In this document: positions 28,510 through 37,896 of the stretch, piece by piece
How positions within the stretch are numbered: position 1 is the first letter of the stretch
How the letters are laid out: each line of letters starts with the position of its first letter
Assembly: GCA_025351345.1 (NCBI GenBank)
Contig: JANXWB010000086.1
Coordinates: 1 to 64,000 of the forward strand
Length of the DNA stretch: 64,000 nt
Direction: 5' to 3'
Source of the DNA: Synechococcales cyanobacterium GL140_1_metabat_312
Lineage (GTDB): Bacteria > Cyanobacteriota > Cyanobacteriia > Leptolyngbyales > Leptolyngbyaceae
Translations under genes and position numbers: made by a program
The notes under the pieces: model-generated
The model's input: only the letters and a program-made list of their open reading frames with translations
Database searches by the model: none
What the model was told of the DNA's origin: nothing

Positions 28510-29547
28510 CTATTTCCAGGACTTATCCATCAAATTTGCCAGCTTATAAACAACTCTCGCACCCACATTTCCATCCCATTCCGCATTCCCTACTTCACAC
28601 AGATCGTATCCAATAATTTTGCGCCCACTTTTCACCAATTCCCGAAACAAACAATAGGTTTGCTCTAGCTCTAATCCACCGGGGACAGGGGTTCCAGTAT
28701 TAGGACAAAGTTTCGGATCAAGGCCATCTATGTCAAAACTAATATGAACATTTTGGGGCAATGGTGCAATAATTTCACGACAAATTTCAATCCAAGATTT
28801 ACCTGAATACAATTGTTGCTGAATCGCTGAATCATAATGAGCAATGACCCGATCGTTACTGCCATTGATTAAATTCACCTCATCTTGGCAAATATCCCGC
28901 AGTCCGACTTGAACCAGTTTGGTGATTTGAGGAATTTCTAAGGCATTGAACATAATGGACGCATGAGAATACTTGAATCCTTCGTATCCATTTCGTAAAT
29001 CAGCATGAGCATCAATATGTAAAATGCCAAAATCATCATACTGTTCAGCCAACGCTCGAAAACACCCTAACGGGGCACTGTGATCGCCGCCGATGACTGC
29101 CACTCGTTTACCTAATTGCAAGGCTGCACGAGTACAGTTGTATAACCAAATATTTACGCTTTCACAAACTTGATTGATATCCGCTAAAACCTGAGTTAAA
29201 TCAGGCCATTCACTTAGCGTTCTTCCCAGTTCTAATCGTTCAATAACTTGCGCCGCTTGCGATCGGTAATAAACATTTTTATCTAGAATATCTTGGGGAA
29301 TTTCCGCCATAAAAATGCCTTGCTTCCAGCCCTCCGAATTGTCAAAATCAAACAGATCCAATTGAGGAGAGGCCGCTAAAATCTGAGATGGACCTTGAGC
29401 TGTTCCGGCTCGATAGGACACCGTGACCTCCCAAGGCACTCCAAACACAATTAGATTTGCAGAATCATAATCAAATGGCAATCCATAGAGGTTTCCATTC
29501 ACTTGCCCAATGCCGTTGGGGTCGTAATTATTTAATTGACTTGTCAT
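28510..29547 (-). CDS. speB: Agmatinase-family ureohydrolase
   Basis: 345 aa with the ureohydrolase metal ligands: VIGGDHSAPLG (His), ILHIDAHADLR (Asp-His-Asp), and ISFDIDGLDPKL (two Asp). The N-terminal YDPNGIGQVNGNLYGLPFDY marks the long agmatinase-like subgroup. Agmatinase yields putrescine and urea, which fits its position 39 nt downstream of the speE coding region. Related cyanobacterial proteins annotated as agmatinase include nickel-dependent guanidine hydrolases, so the substrate is not certain. AGAGG lies 5 nt before the ATG. Confidence 0.85.
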   Translation of the reverse strand: MTSQLNNYDPNGIGQVNGNLYGLPFDYDSANLIVFGVPWEVTVSYRAGTAQGPSQILAASPQLDLFDFDNSEGWKQGIFMAEIPQDILDKNVYYRSQAAQVIERLELGRTLSEWPDLTQVLADINQVCESVNIWLYNCTRAALQLGKRVAVIGGDHSAPLGCFRALAEQYDDFGILHIDAHADLRNGYEGFKYSHASIMFNALEIPQITKLVQVGLRDICQDEVNLINGSNDRVIAHYDSAIQQQLYSGKSWIEICREIIAPLPQNVHISFDIDGLDPKLCPNTGTPVPGGLELEQTYCLFRELVKSGRKIIGYDLCEVGNAEWDGNVGARVVYKLANLMDKSWK

Positions 29548-29586
29548 AAAACCTCTATGAATAGATTTAATTATTCCTAATTATCT

Positions 29587-30483
29587 TTACTGATTAATCA
29601 TGTTGCGAATGTAGGTTGGCAAACTAAACGCAGCAGTATGAACATCTTCATTGTAATAACGCAACCCATGCTGTTTTGCGAATGTCGCCGACTTAGCCGC
29701 ATCGAATTGTTTCAGTGGATGGGGACCCTCTTTAGAACAATAGGTCAAACTCCACAATCCCGTTGGGTAAGTAGGAATGAACACTAAGTAACAATGCACT
29801 TGATCTTCGCCAAAAACTGCTTTTAAACAGGGATTCAGCTCAGTAAAGGCTTTGGGATTGAACGATGGGGATTCACTTTGAACAGTAATAACGCCGCCGG
29901 GACGAAGAATTCGATGAACATCTTCGTAGAATGATTTTGTAAATAATCCTTCTGAAGGACCCACAGGATCCGATGAATCAATAATCACTAAATCGTAGGA
30001 TGCATCCGCCGCATCACTTACAAATTTAATTCCATCATCAATCAATAGCGTCAACTTAGGATTATCAAACGCTGATGAAATGGTCGGTAAGAATAATTTA
30101 GAGGCCCGCACGACTGCCTCATCAATTTCGACCATCACCACTTTTTCAATGCTGGAATGGCGCATTAGTTCGCGAATTGTTCCACCGTCACCCGCACCGA
30201 TGACCAATACATCCTTAATTTCTGGATGGGTCAACATTGGCACATGGGTGATCATCTCGTGATAGGCCGCTTCGTCCCATTCGGTACACATCACCATGCT
30301 ATCGATCGTCAACATTCTCCCGCAGCTACGGGTATCAAATACTTCAACGGTCTGATACGGCGACTGTTCTTGAAAAAGACGATCGCCCTTGAACCGAATC
30401 GACAATGCAAGTTCGCCATTGCTATCGGTTAGCCATTCATTGGGCTGGTTTTGAGGAGATGCAGGGTGATCAGGATGGGGCAT
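29587..30483 (-). CDS. speE: Polyamine aminopropyltransferase (spermidine synthase)
   Basis: About 298 aa from the ATG at 30481-30483; the longer frame starts with TTG. Motifs are QSPYQTVEVFDTRSCGRML, DEAAYHEMITHVPMLTHP, VLVIGAGDGGTIRELMRHS (decarboxylated-SAM binding), VVMVEIDEAVV and YDLVIIDSSDPVGPSEGLF. It transfers aminopropyl to putrescine or a similar diamine. It lies upstream of speB and downstream of rsmA, all on the minus strand, in a probable purM-rsmA-speE-speB transcription block. Confidence 0.94.
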   Translation of the reverse strand: MPHPDHPASPQNQPNEWLTDSNGELALSIRFKGDRLFQEQSPYQTVEVFDTRSCGRMLTIDSMVMCTEWDEAAYHEMITHVPMLTHPEIKDVLVIGAGDGGTIRELMRHSSIEKVVMVEIDEAVVRASKLFLPTISSAFDNPKLTLLIDDGIKFVSDAADASYDLVIIDSSDPVGPSEGLFTKSFYEDVHRILRPGGVITVQSESPSFNPKAFTELNPCLKAVFGEDQVHCYLVFIPTYPTGLWSLTYCSKEGPHPLKQFDAAKSATFAKQHGLRYYNEDVHTAAFSLPTYIRNMINQ

Positions 30484-30550
30484 GTTAGGGTCGTCGCCTC
30501 GAGTGAAATAAAATACCAACGCTTAAGCATACGATGCCAGTGGTCTGGAC

Positions 30551-30580
30551 TCAAGACGTCGTGACGACAAAATGTCTTGA
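30551..30580. repeat. Inverted repeat between rsmA and speE
   Basis: TCAAGAC (30551-30557) and GTCTTGA (30574-30580) form a 7-bp stem. The interior GTCGTGACGAC is itself a palindrome. There is no T tract, so it looks more like a cruciform, operator or RNA-processing site than a terminator. Confidence 0.5.
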
Positions 30581-30591
30581 TACTCTACACT

Positions 30592-31485
30592 TTAGTCCAC
30601 ATCTTCTGCTATTTCCTCCATTTCTGGAAGTGAATCCACTAAATTTGGCTCAGATTGGGGATGATCTAGAACATAGGCTTTTAACCGATCGCTCAATGCA
30701 ACCCACTGCGACAAACTCAATTGTTCAGCCCGTGATTGTCCGCTTTCGCCCAATGTTTCAAGCAACTGGCTCAGTTCTTCCGTATTAACAATGCTTTTCA
30801 GATTATTTCGCATCATCTTACGTCGGCTAGAGAATCCCATTTTTAAGATCCGTTCTAGATACAATGGATCTTGAGCTGGAATTGAGATGGGCCTTGGTTT
30901 AATCCGAATTACCGCTGAATCTACCTTAGGTGCTGGCACGAAGGACTTCGCCGGAACATCAAATAAGAATTCACAATCGGCCAGATATTGAACGCGAATG
31001 GACAATGCGCCGTAGTTGGAGTTATTGGCTTTGGCACAGAGTCTTAGGGCTACTTCCTTTTGAACTAATAAAACAATTGAATCAAAGGGATTTGGGTTTG
31101 GATTTGAAATAGTGCCTAGGAGCTTTTCGAGAATTGGTCCGGTAATGTTGTAGGGAATATTTGCAACGACTTTTCTAGGATTCCTAAAGGCAGGTAGTGA
31201 TTCCAGCATACTAGGCAAATCCATCGTTAAAAAATCGCCCTGAAGTAGCAGGAATTTTTCGACTTTACCCAACGATTTCGTCAGTCGCTCGCACAGGTTT
31301 CGATCGACCTCAACCCCAATCACTGAATCGGCCCCATCCAGCAAAGGACGAGTTAGAATTCCGGTTCCTGGACCAATTTCTAAGACCCGATCGCCTGCTT
31401 GCAACTCAGCCGCTAATACGATTTTAGCGAGCGCTTTTTCACTTCTAAGCCAATGTTGGCCAAACTGTTTTTTTGTTTTGATCAC
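30592..31485 (-). CDS. rsmA: 16S rRNA dimethyladenosine transferase
   Basis: 297 aa starting with GTG. Motifs are KKQFGQHWLRSEKALAKIV, RVLEIGPGTGILTRPLL (SAM binding), VIGVEVDRNLCERL, the catalytic VVANIPYNITGPIL and SFVPAPKVDSAVIRI. RsmA/KsgA dimethylates two adjacent adenosines near the 3' end of 16S rRNA during small-subunit maturation. The acidic C-terminal tail (EPNLVDSLPEMEEIAEDVD) is a little longer than in E. coli. The gene follows purM by 111 nt. Confidence 0.95.
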   Translation of the reverse strand: MIKTKKQFGQHWLRSEKALAKIVLAAELQAGDRVLEIGPGTGILTRPLLDGADSVIGVEVDRNLCERLTKSLGKVEKFLLLQGDFLTMDLPSMLESLPAFRNPRKVVANIPYNITGPILEKLLGTISNPNPNPFDSIVLLVQKEVALRLCAKANNSNYGALSIRVQYLADCEFLFDVPAKSFVPAPKVDSAVIRIKPRPISIPAQDPLYLERILKMGFSSRRKMMRNNLKSIVNTEELSQLLETLGESGQSRAEQLSLSQWVALSDRLKAYVLDHPQSEPNLVDSLPEMEEIAEDVD

Positions 31486-31596
31486 TGGTTTGTTTTGATC
31501 ACGGTATTGTGATTTATCCTCGTTTAGTGTTTATCGCTTGCTAATCTTCATAGTCAGTTTTATGGCTAGTTTGACTAGTCCCTAACTAATACTTAA

Positions 31597-32652
31597 TTAA
31601 TCACCTGATTTATAAAGTCCCAGCACTTCACCATTCCCCTGAATAATTTCGCCAATTCGATAGGTCGGCAATTTTTGCTCTTGAAAAAAGTCGATCGTTG
31701 CCGTTACATCCTCGGGCGACACAATCACTACCATTCCAAGCCCCATATTAAAGGTATTGAACATCGCTTCTGCATTGACGCTTCCGACCTCAGCTAGCCA
31801 CTTGAAAATAGGCAAAATATGCCAGGATGTTGGATCCACTTGGACCGATCGGCCCGCTCCCAAACATCGAGGTAAATTTTCAGGTAAGCCGCCCCCCGTA
31901 ATGTGAGCCATCCCTTTTATATTCAGGTTTGATTTCAATGCGGCCAGCACAGGTTTGACGTAGAGCTGGGTGGGAGTCAGCAAAACATCGCCTAAACTTG
32001 CGCCGCTCAGACACGAGGGCCGATCGTTCCAGTCAAATCCACCATCGCTGATAATTTTGCGGACCAAACTAAATCCATTACTATGAACACCGCTACTGGC
32101 TAGGCCGATCGCCACATCTCCCACCTGAATTTTTTCGGGATCCAGGATTTTACTTTTTTCCACAATTCCAACACAAAATCCAGCTAAGTCATATTCTCCA
32201 ACTTGATAAAATCCTGGCATTTCCGCCGTTTCGCCACCTAAAAGTGCCGTTCCCGAAAGCTCGCAACCTTTAGCAATTCCTTCGACGACTTGAGCTAACT
32301 GTTCCGGTTCAAGCTGCCCCGTTGCTAGATAATCCAGGAAGAACAACGGCTCAGCACCACAACACAGAACATCATTCACACACATGGCGACGAGATCAAT
32401 CCCAACGGTATCGTGCCGATCGAGCTGATGGGCTAGTTTTAATTTAGTGCCCACCCCGTCAGTCCCAGAAACCAATACAGGCTCGTGATACCCCGTCGGT
32501 AAGCTAAACATGCCGCCGAAGCCGCCTAATTTACCCAGAACTTCAGGCCGATAGGTTTTTTCAACGGTCTGGGTGATGCGCTTAACAAAATCGCGTCCTG
32601 CTTCGACATCCACTCCGGCTGACTTGTAGTCCATGGTTTGGGAACTGTCCAT
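31597..32652 (-). CDS. purM: Phosphoribosylformylglycinamidine cyclo-ligase (AIR synthetase)
   Basis: 351 aa, full length. The PurM pattern is visible: [87 protein letters not shown] and [15 protein letters not shown]. It performs the ATP-dependent ring closure that forms aminoimidazole ribotide in purine synthesis. The coding start is an ATG. It is the first gene of the minus-strand block that includes rsmA, speE and speB. Confidence 0.96.
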   Translation of the reverse strand: MDSSQTMDYKSAGVDVEAGRDFVKRITQTVEKTYRPEVLGKLGGFGGMFSLPTGYHEPVLVSGTDGVGTKLKLAHQLDRHDTVGIDLVAMCVNDVLCCGAEPLFFLDYLATGQLEPEQLAQVVEGIAKGCELSGTALLGGETAEMPGFYQVGEYDLAGFCVGIVEKSKILDPEKIQVGDVAIGLASSGVHSNGFSLVRKIISDGGFDWNDRPSCLSGASLGDVLLTPTQLYVKPVLAALKSNLNIKGMAHITGGGLPENLPRCLGAGRSVQVDPTSWHILPIFKWLAEVGSVNAEAMFNTFNMGLGMVVIVSPEDVTATIDFFQEQKLPTYRIGEIIQGNGEVLGLYKSGD

Positions 32653-33294
32653 TTTTGTGCGCTAGCAATTGTACTGTGCTTATCGCCTTGGTTTCAAATT
32701 AAAGTCCATAACTGCAATATTCATTACCCACCTAATTTATTTCCAGATCACTATAAGTCCTTTAGTCCTGACCATTGGGCTGATATTAGATAGATATGAA
32801 AGTAAATTTGTCGCCTCCGTATCTTTTTTGGTCAAAAGTATTCTCTTTAAATCCGCACCTCAGTTTAGGGTTATTAAAATTATAAGTTCTAGCCGTAACT
32901 TAAATAATTCGGCTCATAACTCCTCCGATCGACTCCCAAATTTGCGAATTCTAATATAAATTTTCCATAAAGTTGAACTAATAATTTTTTGCTCTAATCG
33001 CCAGAGTGTCTTGACTAGATTACTTTTCTGGGTATACTACTTTGTGAAGATAAGATAAAGTTTTGTCAGTTGCGTACCCTCACTAGATACACGATCGTAA
33101 AACTTCATGCTAGTCTTGTGCAGATCCGAACTCAGAGAATGAATGTGGATTGGGTATGAATGTGGGATTTGCCGTTTATAGTTTGGCAATGATCTCCGAT
33201 GAATGGTTCTGGTGGCTTTGTTTTAAAGCGTTCTAGGTTTAAATTGTTCGATCGCATACACCAGTCCCAAGTGCTTCTTCACACTAAGGACAGT
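32653..33294. other. Intergenic region between divergent purM and rlpA
   Basis: About 640 bases, AT-rich (notably 32700-33060). They hold no convincing gene; short frames here lack homology and ribosome sites. AAGGA at 33286-33290 is the ribosome binding site of rlpA. The length suggests upstream regulation or an unseen small RNA, but I see no specific element. Confidence 0.55.
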
Positions 33295-34323
33295 ATGAAC
33301 AACTCAATTTCTGGTAGTTTAGGCTTAGTTGCAACCTTGTTTTCAATTACTGCCGTCACTACACAACCCCAAGTTGGTCTAGCGCAAGCCACCCCAACCC
33401 CCCACTCTGACAGCAATGAGCAAGTCAAGATGGGTGAGCAACCAGCGACGACATCATCGCAGGTCCAGGATACAACAATCGCGAAGGTGCAGACCTACAT
33501 CAATGCTGGAGTACAAACTGCTACAGTTTATGTCCGCAATATTCCGGTTATCAACTTTACGATGCCTCAAGCCTCTGCAATCAATGAGACCAAATTGGGG
33601 ACTCAGCAGCGCTCACTCGTAATTCAGAAATCGAAGGCCATATCCAGTGAGACCGCAGCGTCTACTGATGGCGCTTCATATAAAATTTCTGGTTCTAATG
33701 TATCTATGGATCCTACGGCGCGGGCCAGTGCGATCGCAGCAAGGATAAATCAGCTCCACCGTGATGGTGTTGATGCGAATAAGATTTCTGTATCTTGGAA
33801 GTCTGAGAAAACTGAGCAATATACGGTTAAGGCCGATGGTAACGAGATCGTTGTTATTAATGCTCAGACCTTTTCTCCGGACACCAGCAAAAATCTAGAA
33901 CGTGATGCATTGCAAGTAACTAATCGCTTGCGTCGTCTCTTAGGGGATGCCTCCCCCATGGGGCAAGTGGAAGGCAAGCCGAAAAATGCGATCGTTTCGA
34001 CCACACTAATACCCTCTAGCACCGTATTATCATCGGTTCAAGGAATGGCATCCTGGTATGGTCCCGGTTTTGATGGAAACTATACGGCCAGTGGTGAAGT
34101 ATTCAATCAAAATGCTTTGACAGCGGCTCATCCTTCCTTGCCTATGGGAACTCGCGTTCGGGTGACAAACTTGGATACAGGTCGTATGGTATTGGTCCGA
34201 ATTAACGATCGTGGTCCTTACCATGGTGGCCGTATTTTAGATCTTTCGGCAGGTGCTGCGCGCATTATTGGTGTGATGGACTCGGGCGTTGCTCCCATTC
34301 GTTTGGAAGTGATGGGTCGTTAG
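33295..34323 (+). CDS. rlpA: RlpA-family septal ring lytic transglycosylase
   Basis: About 342 aa from the ATG at 33295, chosen because AAGGA lies 4 nt upstream and a signal peptide (SGSLGLVATLFSITAV to VGLAQA) begins there. The longer frame from 33199 adds a non-signal prefix. The C-terminal double-psi beta-barrel domain shows GMASWYGPGFDGNYTASGEV, the catalytic-region FNQNALTAAHPSLPMGTRV and RINDRGPYHGGRILDLS with the conserved Asp. RlpA cleaves peptidoglycan lacking stem peptides at septa. The middle region (about 60-240) is not a recognised domain, and no SPOR domain is present. Confidence 0.9.
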   Translation: MNNSISGSLGLVATLFSITAVTTQPQVGLAQATPTPHSDSNEQVKMGEQPATTSSQVQDTTIAKVQTYINAGVQTATVYVRNIPVINFTMPQASAINETKLGTQQRSLVIQKSKAISSETAASTDGASYKISGSNVSMDPTARASAIAARINQLHRDGVDANKISVSWKSEKTEQYTVKADGNEIVVINAQTFSPDTSKNLERDALQVTNRLRRLLGDASPMGQVEGKPKNAIVSTTLIPSSTVLSSVQGMASWYGPGFDGNYTASGEVFNQNALTAAHPSLPMGTRVRVTNLDTGRMVLVRINDRGPYHGGRILDLSAGAARIIGVMDSGVAPIRLEVMGR

Positions 34324-34400
34324 AGTTTTTTTGGTGGTGTTGAGCTGACCCGTTCTCCATCGTCAATATACAAACGGGCCTGAATCGGAATTCAGAATAT

Positions 34401-34435
34401 ATCGGCTTGGAAGGTTTTCTATGCCGATTTTTTTT
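34401..34435 (+). terminator. Rho-independent terminator after rlpA
   Basis: ATCGGC (34401-34406) pairs with GCCGAT (34423-34428) across a 16-nt loop. A run of eight T residues, including the last stem base, follows. Confidence 0.7.
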
Positions 34436-34481
34436 GGCTTCTTTATTTTTGATTTAGTTGTTATTTTACTTGTTGTGAGGC

Positions 34482-35648
34482 TCAGAATCGTTCTGGAATA
34501 GTCAACCCGCGTAACGATCGGCTTGATTCTGTTGTACTTAGATTTTTAGACTGAATTAATATGTAAAAGTTCCCGAGACCTGTGGGATCAATTAATTTAT
34601 GAAGGGCAGCGCGAGTTTGAAGTCTATCGTTTATTTCTTGGATATTTTGTGTCTCTGTTTGACTTAAGGCCGCAATCCGATCGCCTAGCCCCAACGCCAT
34701 TAAAAAATATGCCTGCTGCGTCAGTCCTAATGCAGTCAACTCAGCGTCTTCGCCTCGCTTCGCTAACGTTGTGAAATCAACATGAGCCGTAATATCCTGC
34801 AATCCTATATTTAGGTAAGGATTTGAGTTGGTTTGATGCTGGTAGTAGCATTGAAGCGTTCCGCTCGTTCGACGGGTATTGTAATATCGATCGGCGCTAT
34901 AGCCATAATCTATTGTTAAGACATAACCCTGGTGAAGTCGATTGGCAAGTGTTTGAATCCAATCCGTCGCATTTAAATTCACTTCGGTTCGATAGCCATC
35001 GGGGTAATGTTCAAAATTAATGCCCAATCGATCGAAATATTCCTGTAATTCTGGCGTTGAGAGTGGTCCCAGTTCTTCCTTTACACGATCGCCGTCAAGT
35101 CCGACATAAACTTCCTGAAGTGCCTGGTCTTGCCAAACCACTTGATGAACCGGAAACGCATCGACTAATTCATTAGAAATAAAGCAGCCTTGGATTGACG
35201 CAGGTTCAATCGTTTCCCACTCTCGCCATTGAACGATCGATCCCCAGGCTGCAAGATGATGACGTTGGGCTAATTTGAGAGATTGCGATCGTTCAATAAT
35301 GCTATAGGTCAAATGTTCAGAGAGTTTAGGACAGATTTGAGCGATTGCCTGAAGAATATCTGCTGCGAGAATTCCTTGTCCTGCACCCATCTCAATCAGT
35401 TCAAAGGCGATCGGTTGCCCCATGATTTCCCAACAATCGATCACCTGACGCGCTAGACATTCCCCAAACAGTGGACTCAAGTGAGGCGAAGTATAAAAAT
35501 CGCCCCGTGCCCCAATATTCATAGCTTGAGTGACGTAATACCCATTAACTGGATGGTAGAGGGCCAACGCCATAAATTCAACAAAAGGCATCAACGATCG
35601 ATTGCCTAATGCCTTTTGTATCCACTTCCATTCATTATCCATATTCAT
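34482..35648 (-). CDS. MidA/NDUFAF7-like SAM-dependent methyltransferase
   Basis: About 388 aa from the ATG at 35646-35648; ATGs at 35696 and 35642 and a TTG at 35747 are alternatives. The COG1565 pattern is clear: PFVEFMALALYHPVNGYYV, GARGDFYTSPHLSPLFGECL, ELIEMGAGQGILAADIL (SAM site), GCFISNELVDAFPVHQVVW and VLTIDYGYSADRYY. The eukaryotic relative NDUFAF7 dimethylates an arginine in complex I subunit NDUFS2, whose bacterial and cyanobacterial homologue is NdhH. ndhH is 1.0 kb downstream-facing on the same strand, which makes the proximity suggestive, though functional linkage is inference. Confidence 0.85.
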   Translation of the reverse strand: MNMDNEWKWIQKALGNRSLMPFVEFMALALYHPVNGYYVTQAMNIGARGDFYTSPHLSPLFGECLARQVIDCWEIMGQPIAFELIEMGAGQGILAADILQAIAQICPKLSEHLTYSIIERSQSLKLAQRHHLAAWGSIVQWREWETIEPASIQGCFISNELVDAFPVHQVVWQDQALQEVYVGLDGDRVKEELGPLSTPELQEYFDRLGINFEHYPDGYRTEVNLNATDWIQTLANRLHQGYVLTIDYGYSADRYYNTRRTSGTLQCYYQHQTNSNPYLNIGLQDITAHVDFTTLAKRGEDAELTALGLTQQAYFLMALGLGDRIAALSQTETQNIQEINDRLQTRAALHKLIDPTGLGNFYILIQSKNLSTTESSRSLRGLTIPERF

Positions 35649-35798
35649 ATCAATATATTCATAGAAATGACGTAGACAGAAATTTGCCCACGTCATAAAT
35701 TTATTCAAGTTAGAGTGATTAACTTGTAAGCTAGCTGACAGCTCCAAAAAGCAGTTTCATGAACAACTAAAGAATCGAACAAATGAAATTGAATAAGC

Positions 35799-36011
35799 CT
35801 ATGCCAATGCAGGTTCAGCAGCTTTTACTTTTTTTGCAAAACTTGCTGAATCAAACTCAACCATAAAATCAGAATCAGGCTTTTTATTGCGCAGAACCTT
35901 GATATAAGCATCTGCATCATTACGGCGGCGAAAACGACTGACTGGGTTGCGAAGCGTCTCAGATTCAACTAAATAGACGATCCAAGGAGTCAACTGGGCT
36001 TGGTATTGCAT
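35799..36011 (-). CDS. Conserved small cyanobacterial protein, 70 aa
   Basis: 70 aa: QYQAQLTPWIVYLVESET, then VSRFRRRNDADAYIKVLR, and an acidic to basic tail. Similar short proteins with the W-x-V-Y and F-R-R-R-N-D-A-D core occur widely in cyanobacteria as hypothetical proteins. No signal or TM segment. It lies between ndhH and the MidA-like gene on the same strand, separated by a 650-base gap from ndhH. Function unknown. Confidence 0.7.
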   Translation of the reverse strand: MQYQAQLTPWIVYLVESETLRNPVSRFRRRNDADAYIKVLRNKKPDSDFMVEFDSASFAKKVKAAEPALA

Positions 36012-36602
36012 GGAAAATCACCAATTGTGTAAGTGTGCTTAAACTAAGATTCGGGAGAGAAAGTACAACAGAAATAATTGACATCAATCAGTCATTACCC
36101 TCTAGAGCTTCAAATTCATATCTTGCCTAAGACATACCCAAGGCACTTTTCAAAGCTCTGGGTAAAATAGAGACGAGATATTTTTGATACTTGCAACACC
36201 AGAACCTGAAAGGATAAAAAACAATAATTTAGATCCTGTAATAATCCATGCCGTTAGGTATGGTTCACAGTGACTTAGATAAGGATGGATAACATCAAGG
36301 ATCAGTATTTAGAATGCCTAAAGTTGATGCTTTAAACGGTTACACTCATGTTTCTCTTGAAGTTTTTAAAGCATTGATTTAAGGCGGTATTAGGTCTGAT
36401 TAAATCGCAGTCTAGTAGTTTCCGCAAGAAGTATGCATGTACTAATTAATCGATATCGGATGATTTTGTGGTTTTTTAGATCGAATTTTTATTTGATTTT
36501 AAAAAAATGATGTGGGGATCAGCTGTCCTCGTTCATTAGGACACCAGATTTTGAGAAGATTAAGCTTTTCAGTACATTTCTAATTCTTGATTCAAATATC
36601 AC
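36012..36602. other. Intergenic region upstream of 70-aa gene
   Basis: About 590 AT-rich bases between the 70-aa gene and the ndhH terminator. They contain only trivial frames (for example 22 codons from 36315). Promoter for the 70-aa gene is presumably here. No repeat or RNA element is recognised. Confidence 0.5.
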
Positions 36603-36636
36603 AAAACATCGGCCTAATTAGCTAGACCGATGTTTT
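36603..36636 (-). terminator. Hairpin terminator downstream of ndhH
   Basis: AAAACATCGG (36603-36612) and CCGATGTTTT (36627-36636) form a perfect 10-bp stem with a 14-nt loop. The T-rich end lies on either strand, so it can act bidirectionally. It is 24 nt past the ndhH stop. Confidence 0.8.
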
Positions 36637-36659
36637 ATGACGCAATATTTTCAATAGTC

Positions 36660-37844
36660 CTAACGATCGACTGAACCCATGACTACATCTACACTGCCCA
36701 AGGTAATAAACAAGTCAGCGACCTTTAGACCTTGAACCATCTTGGGGAAGGCTTGCAGGTTATTGAAGTCGCCAGGACGAATTTTTAAACGCCAAGGGAA
36801 CATATTGTCGTCTCCCATGATAAAAATCCCCATTTCACCCCGTCCAGCTTCAAGACGAACGTAATGTTCACCCTTAGGGATTTTAAAGGTGGGCGCAATC
36901 TTCTTGGAGATATATTGGAACTCAGGCGCATCCCACGCAGATTTTGGACCTGCCATCATTCGTTGTGCTTCCAGGTTTTCATACGCGCCACCGGGAATAG
37001 CTGCGATCGCCTGCTGAATGATTTTGGTAGACTCGCGCATTTCTTGAATCCGAACGGTATAGCGAGCTAAACAATCGCCCTCCGTTGCCCAAGCGACTTC
37101 CCAATCAAAGTCGTCGTAGCATTCGTAATGATCGACCTTACGCAAATCCCACTTCACGCCAGATGCTCGAAGCATTGGCCCAGAACAGCTATAGTTAATC
37201 GCATCTTCACGGGACAACACGCCCACGCCTTCAAGACGACGACGGAAAATTGGATTGTTAGTAATTAACTTTTCGTATTCATCCAATGCTGGAATGAAAT
37301 AGTTACAAAAATCGGCACACTTTTCAAACCAGCCGTAGGGAAGGTCTGCCGCTACACCGCCAACTCGGAAATAGTTATTGTTGACCATGCGGTAGCCCGT
37401 TGCCGCTTCAAATAAATCCAGAATCATTTCCCGTTCGCGTAACGTGTAGAAAAACGGGGTCGCGCCGCCAAGGTCCGTAATAAAAGGCCCCAGCCAGAGC
37501 AGATGATTCACTAGACGGCAGAGTTCGAGCATAATGACCCGAATGTAACTGGCCCGACGAGGGACGGGAATTCCCGCGAGTTTTTCAACGGCGTTTACGG
37601 TGATAGCTTCGTTGTACATCCCACCGTAGTAGTCCCAACGACTGGTGTAGGGCACGTACATGATCGTCGTCCGGTTTTCGGCAATTTTTTCCATCCCACG
37701 ATGGAGGTAGCCCAACACAGGCTCACAATCGATTACATTTTCGCCATCCAACGTGACGACTAACCGAAAACATCCGTGGGTCGCTGGATGGTGTGGCCCC
37801 ATATTAATGACCATGGGTTCGGTCTTGGTTTCGATCATTGGCAT
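36660..37844 (-). CDS. ndhH: NAD(P)H-quinone oxidoreductase subunit H
   Basis: 394 aa, standard length for NdhH. Motifs are [77 protein letters not shown] and [19 protein letters not shown]. NdhH is the 49-kDa subunit at the quinone-binding junction of the NDH-1 complex, working in cyclic electron flow, respiration and CO2 uptake. It stands alone here. The MidA-like methyltransferase about 1 kb away is a homologue of the factor that modifies the equivalent mitochondrial subunit. Confidence 0.97.
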   Translation of the reverse strand: MPMIETKTEPMVINMGPHHPATHGCFRLVVTLDGENVIDCEPVLGYLHRGMEKIAENRTTIMYVPYTSRWDYYGGMYNEAITVNAVEKLAGIPVPRRASYIRVIMLELCRLVNHLLWLGPFITDLGGATPFFYTLREREMILDLFEAATGYRMVNNNYFRVGGVAADLPYGWFEKCADFCNYFIPALDEYEKLITNNPIFRRRLEGVGVLSREDAINYSCSGPMLRASGVKWDLRKVDHYECYDDFDWEVAWATEGDCLARYTVRIQEMRESTKIIQQAIAAIPGGAYENLEAQRMMAGPKSAWDAPEFQYISKKIAPTFKIPKGEHYVRLEAGRGEMGIFIMGDDNMFPWRLKIRPGDFNNLQAFPKMVQGLKVADLFITLGSVDVVMGSVDR

Positions 37845-37896
37845 GACTGGTCTTCTCCGCTTCGATCGTGTTCGCTATAATCAAATAATTATACGA

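Noticed and set aside
32669-32959. A 96-codon frame in the purM-rlpA gap
   Set aside because: It is AT-rich, lacks a ribosome site and has no family resemblance; likely chance.
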